Assembly (NCBI GenBank): GCA_015680685.1
Contig: MNCI01001860.1
Coordinates: forward strand, 189,341 to 253,340
DNA length: 64,000 bases
Reading direction: 5' to 3'
DNA from: Gnetum montanum
Lineage: Eukaryota > Streptophyta > Gnetopsida > Gnetales > Gnetaceae
The translations under genes were made by a program, and so were the position numbers. Of this stretch, positions 24,045 to 36,800 are shown piece after piece. The notes under the pieces are model-generated. The model was not told where the DNA came from. It saw nothing but the letters and a program-made list of their open reading frames with translations, and ran no database searches. Numbering within the stretch: the first letter of the stretch is position 1; every line of letters starts with the position of its first letter.

Positions 24045-24100
24045 CTTGTATGTAGCTAGCTAGAGGAAGTTCTTGTATGTAGCTAGCTAAAGGAATGTTC
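24045..24100. repeat. 27 bp tandem duplication in Ath-4
   Basis: 24045-24071 and 24072-24099 both start CTTGTATGTAGCTAGCTA with minor differences after that. Confidence 0.85.
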
Positions 24101-24109
24101 TTGTTATGC

Positions 24110-25490
24110 CACCAACTAATATTTTTGGAACAAGAGATGCTCAAATGCTCACTAGTACCTCAATGAATCTTACCAAGCATGAAGATGTTCTAGATAGATT
24201 ACTGCAGATGGTTTAGTTCATGAAGAATCTTTTCAATATCCCTAGTGATATCACTGTAGTGCAATATAATTTTCTTACCACTAAAGGAAATTTGATCATG
24301 GCCAAACAAAGGCAGAACATGAAAAAAATAAGGTGTAGAGGCTATAAGAAGAAGTAGAAATCGTGAGAGTCGAAAGTAGAGACCCTACATAATTTGTGAT
24401 CCTAAACCAACTTAACCAATTTAGAATAGATTAGGTGAGGTAGCTCATTGTCTGCAACATCAAGGTGGAGATGGAAAGAGAGAAGGCTATGTAAAATGCC
24501 TCATTGGCAGAAGGCTAGATATATGCATATGCCAAAGCTCTCACAACTTTAGAGGAGGAGAATAAAAAGCTCACTGCTGATAACACAATGTTGATAGATG
24601 TAGAGAAAAAAAAGAATTTTCTTGAGGAAAGTATTCATTAATTGTGAGAAACATTAATCAAAGTAAACCATGATATTAGTAGATTAGCCTAAGAAAATAG
24701 GATTATATTAGTGGAAGATGTCTATGCAATTAGATAGAAATCAACCATTGGGATAATCATGTGATAAGATGAGGCCAAGAGGCATGAAAAGCTCAAAGAG
24801 CATTTTAGGGATCAAATGGACATGTACAATTAGATAAATGAGAAAGAAATTGAGATGACAAAAGCTAATATCAATTCCATCATAGCCTAGACTTCAGATT
24901 GGTAGCCCATCCTAGATAGTTTAGCCCATGTCCACCAAGTAAAGATAAAGAAGTAAAGACCTACATATAGAATATCTTATAGAATACACTGGGTTAGCAA
25001 TTCTCGGATATGCTAACTTGGCCATGTTAACAACAAGACAACCTTGGAATTAGCTAGAGTAGTAGGTAACAACTGTGTATGTGATGTATTAGAAAGATTT
25101 TGTTGACAAAAAAGACACATTTTGGAAACTACATGTGGCAAACTCTGAGCTCAAAATAGTAAAGGCTAGCTACTAAGGCAAAAATGATGTAGCAAAAAAC
25201 CTAGCATGCCAAATGTTAAACTACCAAGAATTGAGAAAGGTGTCCAAGGCTTTTGAGAAAGAAAGATAGCAGGTTTTGGTGTGGTACCTAAAAGTAAACA
25301 TTCCTGTAGTTTCCATGCCCATGGGATATACTGACTCTTTCAAACATCAACCAATTAGCATAGATAGTACATGATCATAGAATAGAGGAAGAAAAGCTTC
25401 AATTACTCATGAACTATTACAAATTCCAAAAGCCTAATGATAAAGGGAAGAAGCTAATGGAAGAGCCTCCACTACCCTAAACATAAGGCT
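24110..25490 (+). pseudogene. Coiled-coil-type accessory ORF remnant of Ath-4
   Basis: One register translates as charged, heptad-like sequence broken by stops: blocks such as ALTTLEEENKKLTADN (about 24535-24585), EKKKNFLEES, KVNHDISRLA and DEAKRHEKLKEHFRDQMDMY (24765-24830). Leu/Ile spacing and Glu/Lys content fit a coiled coil. The stops are mainly TAG, as if former CAG codons. It lies between the spliced accessory gene and the terminal polypurine tract. I recognise no family. Confidence 0.5.
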
Positions 25491-25673
25491 ACATCGAGCT
25501 ACTTCAAGTTTTGTTTTGTTTTGTTTTTTCATGTTTACTGTGTCATTTTGTAAACATACCAATGTGTTATTGATAGAGTCATGTAAATATTTAGTTGTGT
25601 CAAATTAAGTCTACCTCCTTATTTTTTGAGGGACTCTATCCTCATTTTGTTTTAGCTTGAGGATGAGTTTCTA

Positions 25674-25689
25674 GTTAGTCATGGGGGTA
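25674..25689 (+). promoter_or_regulatory. Terminal polypurine tract of Ath-4
   Basis: TTAGTCATGGGGGTA ends at the first base of the 3' LTR. The preceding GAGGATGAGTTTCTAG is shared with the region before the 3' LTR of Ath-3. Confidence 0.75.
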
Positions 25690-26557
25690 TAATAAAATCA
25701 TTTTTTATTGTAATGCAATATCGTATCTATGATATCATAGCTATGATGTCATAGCCCATCCTACATCATCATTGACGCAATGTCTTTGGATTTATGTAGC
25801 CCTATAAATACTAGCACTTGGATGAAAAAACGTGAACTTTTCATTCCAACAATTAGCTGTAACAATTTTATTTTGTAGTCCAGTAATGGAGTGAATGCAT
25901 GCATTGTGGTATTGAGTAGTTGTACGGTGTCTTTATTTGAGTGAATTATACTTGGATACAATTTATGATCGACAATAAAGATCGAGATTGCTTTTCATCA
26001 TTGCAACATCCACTTAGTTTTCTATTTTTCACTTAGAATAATTTTCTTGTTTTGATAGTTAATAATTTACAATTAAAGCACTTTATTTTACATATTATTA
26101 GTAAGAGGTATGGATATGACTAGATTTGAGTGCTAAGTATAGTTATCTAGTAACCCAGTAGTGGCATTGCTTAATTCACTTAGTAGTAATATCACTTGGA
26201 AATTCTTGTATCAACTACATGAGTTCAAGGTGTGTATGGTAGGTTAAGATTGGATATTTATCATACTAGGGTAAGTTAGATTTATGTTTTCTTAGTTTAC
26301 TAGACTTAGAGTTTATCTTCAACTATGTTTACCATTAGGAGCATTAAGAGCCTTGAAACATCAACTAATCATATGCCTCACTAATAGTCAAAACATACAC
26401 TCAAACTTCACTAACTTGAAGTGGGAAGATAGTGATCTTGAACTTAACATCAAATTAGCAGCATAATTACATTATCCATGCATGAATTACAATTTAGTCA
26501 CATGCAAACACTCATGACATGTATGGTAGAGTGCTGGGATACCTCTATCGCTCATCA
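25690..26557 (+). repeat. 3' LTR of Ath-4
   Basis: It starts TAATAAAATCATTTTTTATTG, a mutated TG start, and ends CGCTCATCA. TATA motif CCCTATAAATAC is at about 25799. It is collinear with 17347-18220 over the whole length, 868 bp. Confidence 0.88.
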
Positions 26558-27691
26558 AACCCTTTCTAAATTCTTAGTTAGCTTAAAATAAAACAACTTT
26601 AGCATGTAAGCTTAAGATAACTTAATAATAATGTTGTCCAAGACTCTAAGATAACTAAAATCATCAAGTTGTTAAGTTATTTTAATTATTTTTACTATTA
26701 GTCACCATAATTTTCAAAAATAGGGTGTTAGAAAATTTTTAAAAAACACATCCTTAACCTCCCTACCCTCCCTCCCCCCTTCCCCCACCCAAAAATAAAT
26801 AAGCTTAACTCTAAAAATGCACAAGTTTTTCAATAATTTAAAACAAAGGTCTAGTTCATAATATGGCTAATAAATGTTGAATTTAGAGGAAATTTCAATA
26901 GAAAAGCATTAAAGATAATTCAAAATTGATGAGAAGTAGTTCCAAACTTATGCATAATGTTTGAGAAGTTTTCCATGATGCCCTGAAAGATGTGAAACAA
27001 AGACCCAACACATGATGTTAATGTTTGCATCTTGATTGGCAATATTATTAACAAAAACATAGTAAACATCCATAAAAAATAAAGAAAATGACTCAAGTAA
27101 AGGGAAAATTATAATGAAAATAAAAAATACAAGAAATGAAAAACATATTAAGAATCAGAAAATTTTGAAGAAATAGAAAAATGGTAAACAATTGTAAAAC
27201 AAAAAGTAAAAAATGTACTGATTAGTTCTTAATTCAAGATGAGGCATCTCTTCGATGACTAAAATTATGGGCAAGCATTCAAAAAATGGACCACACATTT
27301 ACTTGGTTATATACCATAAGTTTTCCATTTATCATCTTTAGTAATTTAAGTTTTCTCTTGTTAGCATATTTGACATTGATGATAATTAGGTTTTGATCAT
27401 TTAGAGACATATATTTAGATAGAATTGAATGTATTTCCTTTTTATAGGGTCTAGATATGTTTTCCTTTTGATTTTCTATTTTAATTCTTGAGTCTCCTTG
27501 TTTAACATCTTCTTTTATTGTATAGTCAAAGTGTAAGATCTCGTTCTGTAAGTTCTCTATTTGGTTCATTTTCTTACTAGGTTGAATGTTTCCATGCATC
27601 TTTTGAATGGTTTGGCATTCTCATTTGTGAGCCACTAAATGTATATTGGTTTAGTGGATATTGTATAAACTTAGTTTTCCACACACACTTG
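26558..27691 (-). other. Ath-3 internal sequence, middle part, with lysine-rich short ORF
   Basis: This part of Ath-3 lies between the two later insertions. On the minus strand 27279-27599 is open for 106 codons: Lys/Asn/Ile-rich, no recognisable domain. Positions 27240-27691 match 1-480 in Ath-1, so this tract belongs to the subfamily rather than to the site. A C-rich stretch (CCCTCCCTCCCCCC) is at about 26765-26790. No polymerase sequence is seen. Confidence 0.55.
27687..27691 (+). repeat. Target site duplication of Tat-1 (ACTTG), left copy
   Basis: ACTTG at 27687-27691 recurs at 44870-44874 directly outside the LTRs. Joining the flanks restores the collinear order found in Ath-1 at about 430-500. 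Confidence 0.92.
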
Positions 27692-29098
27692 TGAAACACC
27701 GTGAAAATTTCGAGGCCTTGACAGTTCGGCAAAAAAGCTGGTGACTCAGACAAAGGGCTGCAACAAGGCACGGCACAGCAATTTCCTTTTCAACTGAAGG
27801 TCTGTCTCACCACACTACATGGCACAACACAAGCAAATTCCAGAAGAAGGAGCAAAGTGATGGGTACACGATGGCAAAACTTCCAACCTTGCGTGTTATC
27901 TATTCCGCAAAGCCTTAACTTTTGGAAAATTATGCTGTATTACGCTACATAGCATAACATCTCATTATGTAGCATAATATCAAAGATAGTCCACCATAGT
28001 ATCAAGGATAGCCAACATGCAAGACTTCAACAACCCAGTAAAAATCTCAAGGCCTAAGCAATGATTTGCAGCATGATGCGTGTTTCAGCGAGTTTTCTTT
28101 CCTAGTTAAGGGGCCCATTACACTGCTTTACGTAGTGTAGCATAGTAAGGTAGAAATAGAGAAAGCGCGGCAACAACACTTTAACTTTTGCTGTTTTGTT
28201 ATTTTATGCTGAATTACGCTACGATGTGTAATTCAATGTAATGTAGCGTAATTCAAGTGACGGCAAACACAATTTAGATATCAGTAGTTCATACGCCACA
28301 ATACGCTCTCTAGCGTATTACGGTGTAATCAAAGGACAATTTGTTGTCAAAGCCCACATGAGGGTAGTTTACGACATGTTACGCAGCATAGCTTCATAAG
28401 CTTCAACGTCAACACATTAAGTTAATAGCACTTTACGAGTTTAGGACACCCGTCACTTAAACCGTGTTTTTCTCCTGATCTTAACCTTATAAATGCTCTA
28501 GTTGACAAAGATCAAAGGGCTGGCAAAATTTTTCTCTTTGGAGATTGGAAAGAGAGCAAAAGGAAAGAGAGGATCAATGATTGTGAGAACATCGGAGGTG
28601 ATTGATGAGAGCTCTGGATCATAAACAATCGGCTATCTGATATTCTCCCCGGGGTCCAACTTCCTTGCACCCAGATTGGCTAGAACAAGGTAGATTGACC
28701 CCTCATTTGTTTCATCTTTAGATAAATTTCTTGCTGCTGGCATGTGCTTTGTCCAAACCAAAGCTCGTCTGTAATCATTGCATCAAACACATTATTTTCA
28801 TAAATCCCAGATCTTGTAATCATATTCTCTACACATTTGATTTCTTGCATCCTATTTACATAGAGCTGGTAATCACGTCTAAATTGTTTACATCGTTTTT
28901 CAATTATTTCCAAAATCATCAACATTGCATTTCCATTTTGCCACCAAATTATTACAAAAGAAAAATTTTTACTGGTTAAGTAAGTCCCTGTCTGATCGAC
29001 AAGACCGTTCAGGGCACCTCGGATTCGTTTTTCTCTAGCAGGGCTCTCACATGGATCTGGGGTTAAAACTGTGTACACTGACGTTTTTCGTCATTATA
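27692..29098 (+). repeat. 5' LTR of Tat-1
   Basis: It starts TGAAACACCGTGAAAA and ends CGTCATTATA, a mutated form of CGTCGTTACA in the 3' LTR. A TATA motif (CTTATAAATGC) is at about 28486. It lacks about 35 bp near its end that the 3' LTR and the Tat-2 LTR keep. It is rich in inverted TTACGC/GCGTAA-type pairs (for example 28213-28252 and 28303-28322). Confidence 0.92.
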
Positions 29099-29104
29099 GT
29101 TTTC

Positions 29105-29123
29105 TAGCGCTAGAAGGAGGGCC
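29105..29123 (+). promoter_or_regulatory. Likely primer-binding site of Tat-1
   Basis: TAGCGCTAGAAGGAGGGC follows the LTR by a few bases. A G-to-A change would turn an expected TGG start into TAG. I recall similar sites from other Tat-type elements, but I have not aligned a tRNA. Confidence 0.45.
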
Positions 29124-29354
29124 TTCATATCTGATCCACATTTTACGAGTATTCTTGTAAGCTGTCTATACCCATTCTCAATCAACGTAAATGTAACACC
29201 TCCGAGGTTGTTTATGAAATTGTGCGATGCAGATTGGTCGCTTCAACGATTTCTTTGGAATCCTACAAGATAGAAAGCCCTGATTATCATCTTAGTTCAC
29301 CTTTGTCCTTCTAATCTCCACTTTTATCATTATTATCTTTGAATCATGTAAAAA

Positions 29355-31274
29355 ATGACTATACCAACTACTGTTGTTGACACCACCAACCTAGAGAACC
29401 CTTGGACCGTGCAAGTCATGCCTCCTATGGTCGAGCAACCGCTTAGCCTAGTGCGACCACACTACTTCCTCAGGTTACAAAACAAGGAGCCTAAGAGACA
29501 GGCTCAGCATAGGGAAAACTACAATTTTCTCTGTGCTAAGTTAGCAGTAAACCTACCTCTGTATCCACAAGAAGTCAAGGAAAAACGAGAGTACGAGTTC
29601 ATGTGCTGCAACGGGAAGGAACTCATTCCTACGCTGACCACTTTCATGCCCCTGACAGAGCAACAAAGGTGGATCATAGATCAAATGTTGATGGCAAAGA
29701 TATCGCTAGAACAACTACAAACCATGTTTCGTGAGGAAGTGCTTCACGATGAACAAGACGACCTAGAATCTCACTCTGAAGGAGGCAGTCATGCTGATTT
29801 CACCATGGCCCCTCCTTCCACAATGTCTCATGTAAATCCATTGGTCATGGTCACCATGCCTCTGACAATGTCTAACACTAATCGAATCCTGCATTCACTG
29901 TGTTTACATTTTCTCTCCCCGATGATCTTCCTAGACGACGGTCCATCACAGATCACTCCTCAGCAGGCGTAACTTCCTAATCCACCTCATCGTGCACTTG
30001 CGCCTACATCACCATGTGTACATGCAACACCTATGTTGCAATTACCTACAATACAAACCTTGCCCTCGATCCTCATGATTGGGATGGCCACCACAACATG
30101 GTGGGATCCCAACATGCCTCTCGTTGTGCATCTTGTTCAGATGCCCCATCATCTCCATCATCAAGGCTGGGTTCCACAAATGCTAAATCCAGCTATAGGA
30201 TCGTCACTCATGCCCCTTGTTACACAAACAACATACCCAATAGCACAGCCGATGGTGGCTGCCCCATCTACACCAACCACCGGATGGTGGATGCCACAAG
30301 CAGGACCACCTGCAAGGACCATTCTGATAGCACCAACTATCGGTCAACCCGCTGCCTCTATTCTGCCACCCGATGCGGCTCCACTAGCCATTCCATAGAC
30401 AACTTCGTCGTCTACAGGTCTGGATCAAGCTTTCCAACCCATTTAGACCCTTAAAGAGGAGGTCAAGCACCTCAAGGCTACTGGTTCTAACATGGTACAA
30501 GTCATGGATTTCTACCATGACGATCCTATTAGTCCGGAAGTTCCTATCTTGTCATTACCACCTGGGATGCCCCTTCCTCATTTCACAAAATACAATGGAG
30601 AAGGTAATCCCAACACCCACTTGGTCACTTTTAGGTCAGAATCCTTATTGTTACAGTAATGGCTGCATACTATAATTCATGTCTTTGCTATGTCCTTAAC
30701 GGGTAAAGCTTTGGATTGGTATCGAGCACTCCCCTGCGCTTCCATTGCAACTTTGGAAGAGCTACTAACCCAGTTTGTGACTCACTTCAAATATAACCTG
30801 AAGCCAGAAGTCACATTGGACCAGCTCATGGGAGTTAAGCAAGACCCGCTTGAATTAGTTGAAAAGTTTATACAGCGGTGGAGCGCTACCTTGAATGAAA
30901 TCCATGAACCCATCGTGGAGGCCCATCTACTAGCAATCTTCAAGGAAGCAGTCAATGACTTTATCAAGTCTAAGCTGTATTACCTCACTCCCTGTACCCT
31001 CAGCCAAGCCTTTTCTCAGACTAAGAGCATCCAAGACATGGCGGAGGCTAGTAAAGACCCAATGTATGTGGTCTACAAAAATGCCCACAGCAAAGGTAAG
31101 GACAAAGGCAAATCCACAACAATGACAATGGCGGCAATTGATGAAGGGGCCAAGAAAAAGAACAACAACAAGAAGAAAACAACTGCAGAGCCAGTTGAGC
31201 CGACAACTAGCTCAGGTGGCACCAATCAAGGAGCTACTTCCACCCCCGAAGGCTACCTCCACAACCAAGGCTAA
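29355..31274 (+). pseudogene. gag of Tat-1, capsid region
   Basis: One frame runs from the ATG at 29355 to 31274 with in-frame stops at 29970, 30396, about 30449 and about 30657. The open parts show a proline-rich spacer (30030-30400) and a retrotransposon gag domain: FHDDP-like entry, MPLPHFTKYNGEGNP (about 30570-30615), LTGKALDWYRALP (30693-30731), LEELLTQFVTHFKYN and FIQRWSATLNEI. A basic tail KGKDKGK follows. This is the structural protein that would form virus-like particles. The correct frame shifts by one base at about 31271. Confidence 0.78.
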
Positions 31275-33076
31275 AATTTGAGCATAAAGATCGCTCAAAT
31301 TATGCAACTTTACTTGTGAAGCCTTCAGAACTTTTGAAGCAATTATTGGGAAGCAATCACATCTGACATAAGGTAGTGTCCAAGGAGACTATGAAATGTC
31401 ATAGGAGTAACTGTGAGTTACTCAAGAATCCCTCCTTAGCCCAACCTAATGAATTGCTTGTTCCCAAAAACTTCAAGTTAGACTGATTCTGCGACTACCA
31501 CCAACTGTGTGGCCATGACATAGACTACTGCTGGGTGTTGAAGGATGACATTCAACTTCTGATAGATCAAGGTGACTTGATCTTAGATAGCAGTAGCCCT
31601 ACATGCCTGGAAAACCTAGCCTTGCATGTGTACCAAGACCCGTTAAATGCAAACAATGCAGGGTACACAATCAACGTGGTAGAGGCAGAAGGTCATAATC
31701 AAATGCAGCCGAAATGGCCTTTCGTGTTGCGAATGCATCCCCACTCATCCCAGAAAATAGGTCCGCCAGTGCCAACGAGTAGTGCTCCAAGGTAGCCTTT
31801 CATCCTCCGAACTTCACCTCAGAATACTTCCCACCAACCCCCTGTCATTAAAGCCATGGCCCAGCCCAAGCCTACACCCAGAGCACCCTTAGTCATCAAG
31901 GTGCCAAAACTATCAACTACCACGCCTGTGCAGAAACAGTCTTCCAATTCAAACCCTCTTACTAATACTGGTGATGTGGCCAAGGGCCCTCTTACGTTGG
32001 GGTTACCCAAACCTCAGCCCCTCGCTTTTGCACCTTTGGCCCCATTTGCTAAAAACAAAGAGGTCATGCAAACACAACCATCTCCCCCAGGCCAAAGGAA
32101 GCATAACCCTCGGCCAAATGTCACTTCTCCCCATGAAATTCACCTCTTAGGGCGAATGGAAGAGGAAAAGGGTGACAAGGAACCTAATCATGGGCGAGAT
32201 CTCTTCGATGCCCTGGCACAAGTCAAACAGGCTCTGAAACAAAAAAACACAACATTGAGCCTTTATGACTTACTAATTACATTGCAGACACATTGTGAGG
32301 CTATGGTTCGCATGCTAGTGTCCATACCTATGGACAAAAGCCTACCGGCGGACGAAGAAGCAATCCATTCTATCATGCTTCCCCCCACCACTAAAGAATC
32401 AAATCCCACCCCGTTGACCTTTCGCGACGAATCCATTAAGGACAATCTTGAGGATCAAGTGACAACAACACCTATGTTCATCACTATCCGGGTCGGCCAA
32501 CACCGAATCCAGAGAGTACATGTAGATGATGGGGCAGCCACTAATGTCATCCCTTATCCCATAGTGGATAAATTAGGCTTGATTGATCAGATCATTCCTA
32601 CAATGACATCATGTCTAAAGTCGTTCAACGGGGCACGGGTGCAGGTCAAAGGGACCATCCACATCAACTTTGTAGTAGGGGACCAATTCCCCATAAATGC
32701 TATGTTTATCATGATCAAGGAGATGCCGGGATTCAATTTGATTCTTGGGAGGTCTTGGTTAGCCCAACTGAGGGCAGTTTTATCACCCATTCACTAGGAG
32801 ATCCATTTTCCTTACGCAGGAGGAGAAGTGGTTATCCGTGGTGATGAACTAACCCCTCAGGCTATTAATAACATAGAGACAGAACAAGGGTCAGAAATCG
32901 AAATGCCTAAGAATCAATGCCCTGCCCGACTACCCGAACAAGCTGAAATGATGGCAGATGATAGCCTAACTTGGGCTGAACTACCGTTCCAAGGGGAAGA
33001 ATGCGACGTGAAAGAGAGGGGTCCTAAGTCTCCCCATCCTTACGCATTGTTAAAGATAAAGGCAATTAAGAAATAG
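31271..33076 (+). pseudogene. gag end and aspartic protease of Tat-1
   Basis: In the next frame the sequence resumes (LKFEHKDRSNYATLL at 31271-31315), reaches a zinc-finger-like CDYHQLCGHDIDYC at 31490-31531, as in Tat/Ogre gag ends, then a proline-rich linker (31690-32130). The protease domain is at about 32460-32797: VDDGAATNVIP (about 32523-32555) aligns with the D-S/T-G active-site region of retropepsins, with Asp in place of Ser/Thr, and LILGRSWL closes the fold. Stops at about 31367, 31484, 31793 and 32795 are each one C-to-T step from a sense codon. The frame ends at a TAG at 33074-33076. Confidence 0.8.
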
Positions 33077-33224
33077 CTACAGAGTTAGCAAGCAAACAAT
33101 GTTGCCTAAATACTACATCTACTTCTTATGTTTACGCATGCATTTATGCTTTACACTAGCTAGTCTCATTACGTTCAGGTTTATCTTTGTGTTTGGCTTT
33201 GCGTTTCTATCTTCTTTACTCCTT

Positions 33225-33610
33225 TATGCAAAGGCCCAAAATGGCCTTAAACTAGCAACCTTATCTACGTTTTACGCTTGAAGTACGCAAAGGCCTGGAA
33301 TGGCCTTAAACTAGCAACTTCATTTACATGCACCACCTGAAAGGCCCGAAATGGCCTTAAACTAGCAATTTCATTTATGCTTTGTGTCTAAATCTCATTT
33401 ATGCTTGGAACACAAATTTTATTTCACACTTTATACCGGAATCCAATTTATGCTTACTCTTCATACCTTAAACTAAAAACTAAAAATAAAAAGGGCCCGA
33501 AATAGCCTTAAACTATACAAGGCCCGAAACGGCCTTAAACTAGCAATGTCATTTAGGCTTTGCATTTGGACAATTTAACAGCCTGCGACAATTTCAAACT
33601 AGTAACCACA
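33225..33610 (+). repeat. Degenerate repeat array 1 of Tat-1
   Basis: At least six copies of a motif close to GGCCNGAAATGGCCTTAAACTAGCAA at about 33232, 33290, 33341, 33494, 33521 and 33585, separated by unrelated AT-rich spacers. It lies between the end of gag-protease and the 3' end of the antisense gene. The TAAACTAGCA core recurs in arrays 2 and 3. Confidence 0.7.
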
Positions 33611-33803
33611 TTGATGCTACGCTCTCAAAACTAATCAAAATTTACCATAATGTTAAAACCTACGATACATTTTACATAAAGAGAAAACAACAAAAACAAC
33701 ATTAACATTAACACTGAAATTTGTTTCAAATACGTTAAAAGAAAAATAATATAGTCTCTTGTTTCATTACACCATAATAAAGCCCAAGGCTAATTTAGCC
33801 ACA

Positions 33804-36800
33804 CTATGCATTCTCCTTGTTACCATTGTCTCCTGTATCCCCTGGTTCAACTTCTACTCCGAGGAGGTCATCCTCATAAGGGCCACCCTTTGCACGAGGG
33901 ACCTCTTCATAAGGGTGATCCTCTTCGTGAGGTTCTTCAGTACGTGCCATTTCTTGTAAACCCTCTTCATGAGGATCATCACCTTTGTTAACTGCATCCT
34001 GTTGAGGAATCTCCTCAGGTCGTTCCTATAATCAGATACGATACATATATTAATGTTGTCGTCAAAACTAGGTGTAACAAAATGCAATAATACTACAACT
34101 CACCTGTGACGGTCTGGCATCAGCAGCAAAGAGGACTTGTTCTAAGCCATTCCATAGATGGCGCATGATTTCATCCTCAGTGAGCTTAGACCAAATCCCA
34201 TCCTCTAGATTAGTTCTAGCCTTGACCTTCCCCTTCTCCATAGGAGTCCATTGGGGTGGTTCGGGGAAGAAAGAAAGGACGGTAGTCTCGCCTCCGGGGA
34301 GAGTCATTTTCCTTTCCGGAGAGGCATTTACCATCACCTACTCCTGAAACTTTTCAAATGTCTTGGAAGCACCAATATTGTCGAGAAATAGTCGAAGGGA
34401 TTGAGCCTTAATGGTAGAGTCCCTATAATGTTGACGATAGGTAGCGCTTTCCCATTTATAAACCTATTTATGATCCTTCTGCGTCTACCCCCACTCTTGT
34501 ACACTCACGCTATAATCCTTCCAGTCTTAGTTCTTCTAAGCAAGGAGGTCCATCTACATACATTGTTCAACTAGTTCACAACTAGTTTGGGTGCTGTTCT
34601 TGACGATAGCCCAGTAATAGGTGTAGTCAATGATAGTTGTCCTCCAGTCTTTAGCCCCCATTTCCTGGGCTTGCAGGAATTCATTCCATGATCTTAGATC
34701 CCCAACCTCATCACGTAGAGCCACCCTCTCCTTCTTCAACCTTTGCAACCTCTTCCAGAGGTCCTCATTTATGTTTTGACAATCCCATAAGGAGCGAGTT
34801 GAGCGTAAAGCACATTTACGCATTTCATCGTAAATGTTGTATGGCACAACAGCCACTTTTGATGAGGGCTCGACACTATCCAAGTTGATGGGCTCTAACG
34901 GGTCCCATTTGAGGCGAGCTCCTAATAACATGAAAATAACAATTAGAAATAATTAAGTAGCATAATGTCACAGTAAAACAACCTTTATGTAATGAATATA
35001 GCGTACCAACTTTAGGATCAATGTGCTCTAAGTGACTGATCATGTCTTGGACGATGCCTTCCATAAAGGTGAATTTATCAAGAAATTCGTCCCAGGATTG
35101 AGTCACCATTGTTGTCAAGGGCACGCTTTGGTCACGTGTTATGTGGAATAAAAGGTATGACTAAGACATTACGATGACCAATACACCCAGATAGAAGGCA
35201 TCTAAGGCCTACTACTACGTCATAAATAGACAAACATTAATTTTATCCAGTAACAGACTATTTGCCTTGGTTAATTCCAGCTGAAAGNTCTCCTCTGAAA
35301 CCTGAATTTTCTTTCTGACACCACTTGCTGGCTCGGAAGATCCCTCATTTAAACGAGGCTTTTTCCGCAGCACTGAAGAATCCACTACCTCAATAGCTAG
35401 GTGCTTCCCCCTCGACACATCGCCGGTATAAGAGGGGTGTGTCCCACCTACATTATCTTGTCCTTGTGTTCGAGGTGCTACCATACTTCTATTCATTACC
35501 GACAATGACTTTCCGATCCCCTTAGGAGGGTCCTGTGACCGGACAGTGCTGAAAATATGGGAGATCCATGGTTTGGAGATCTGGCTGCTATCTTGTTGTA
35601 CCTAGACCCCATTTGTCTGGACCACCAGAAATTCGGAAAAATGCCAGAAGCAAGCTATGAAGAAGGAAAAATGCACGTTGAAATGGGTTTCAAACTTCTA
35701 GCAAAGCCTAACCATATCAACGTGCAAGCCTTTGGCAAAATAGCTCATTCAATTGAATCATGTCCCCTCCTCTAAGACCTCTCGCATAATTCAGGCCTGC
35801 TTGATGGTGAGGAATCTCCCTTACGAGAGTGTCTTGGGGAAGGCCCAAGCCTGAAAAAGGGGGTAAACAGTATGGGCCACCTCCAACTCAATCCTATCGC
35901 CGAGGATCCCCTTAGTTTCTTTTTGAACCCCTACCCACTCCTTTATCTCTTTTTGGAGCTTGGAGCTCCTCTTCGACAATCGTCGGAGGGGACACCAAAG
36001 AGATCGGTGAATAGTTGAGCATCAATATCAAAATTTATGCGCACATTACGTATGCGTATGTAGAGATGCTCAACTTCCTCACTAAAGGAGTTGACTAGGG
36101 TCAACATTTCACCTACAATAGCATCAAGGGTTATGGCCAAGAAAAGGTCCATCAAACCAGCTTCCCGAATGTTATTGATTACTACAATTGGGGCTGCTGT
36201 GTGGCCGAGGTAGTGCTGTGCCTCCTTTATGTCACCATAACGGAAGAAAAGACTGTTGGCCTCATGACTTGAAGCCATGATCGTAATCTCTCGTGATTTC
36301 CTGACTATTAACATGAAACCACAGTTAAACCGAGAAAATTTCACATCATCATCACACAACATTGACACATTGACATAATAAATTATTTTGACAAAGCTTA
36401 CCAAGCTCGAAAGGTAAAGGAAATGGAGGGACTTTCCTTTGAACATCTACAACAGTAAGGGGAGGGTCCAGAGTCGACTTCCTATCTAGCCATCCGAGTT
36501 TCTTGCACCTAGAAAAGAAGTCGACATAACGAGTAGGGTATTCTGGGATCTTGAACTCCCTTATGATGTCCCATGATGGCAGCCTGCACATTGCTGATAG
36601 AGGTAAACTCCCTTATAGCATTCTTGGCCAATGACAATGTATCATTATTTCCCATAAGACCTCTTTCATTGATAAAAAACCTATGCCAGAAACAGAAACA
36701 ACTCGTTATGCTCAATACGCATCTAAATAGTTACAATATTGCGAAGTGAAACAAAACTTACCTACCTGCGTAATGCACGGTACTAGGTGGATTCTGGAAG

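Larger units (their letters stand above)
17347..26557 (+). mobile_element. Ath-4: non-autonomous Athila-like element carrying an accessory gene
   Basis: A complete element of 9.2 kb: LTR (17347-18220), primer site, decayed gag (18362 to about 20650), an internal polypurine-like motif (20825), a spliced accessory gene (about 20900-23752), a coiled-coil-type ORF remnant (about 24110-25490), a terminal polypurine tract and a 3' LTR (25690-26557). The 5 bp duplication AACCT/AACCC flanks it. Protease, RT, RNase H and integrase are all missing, and the space is filled by cargo. It is inserted in Ath-3. Confidence 0.85.

Noticed and set aside
30014-30454. 146-codon open frame on the plus strand in Tat-1
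   Set aside because: It overlaps the gag proline-rich spacer in another register; the 29355/30033/30690 frame carries the gag domains.
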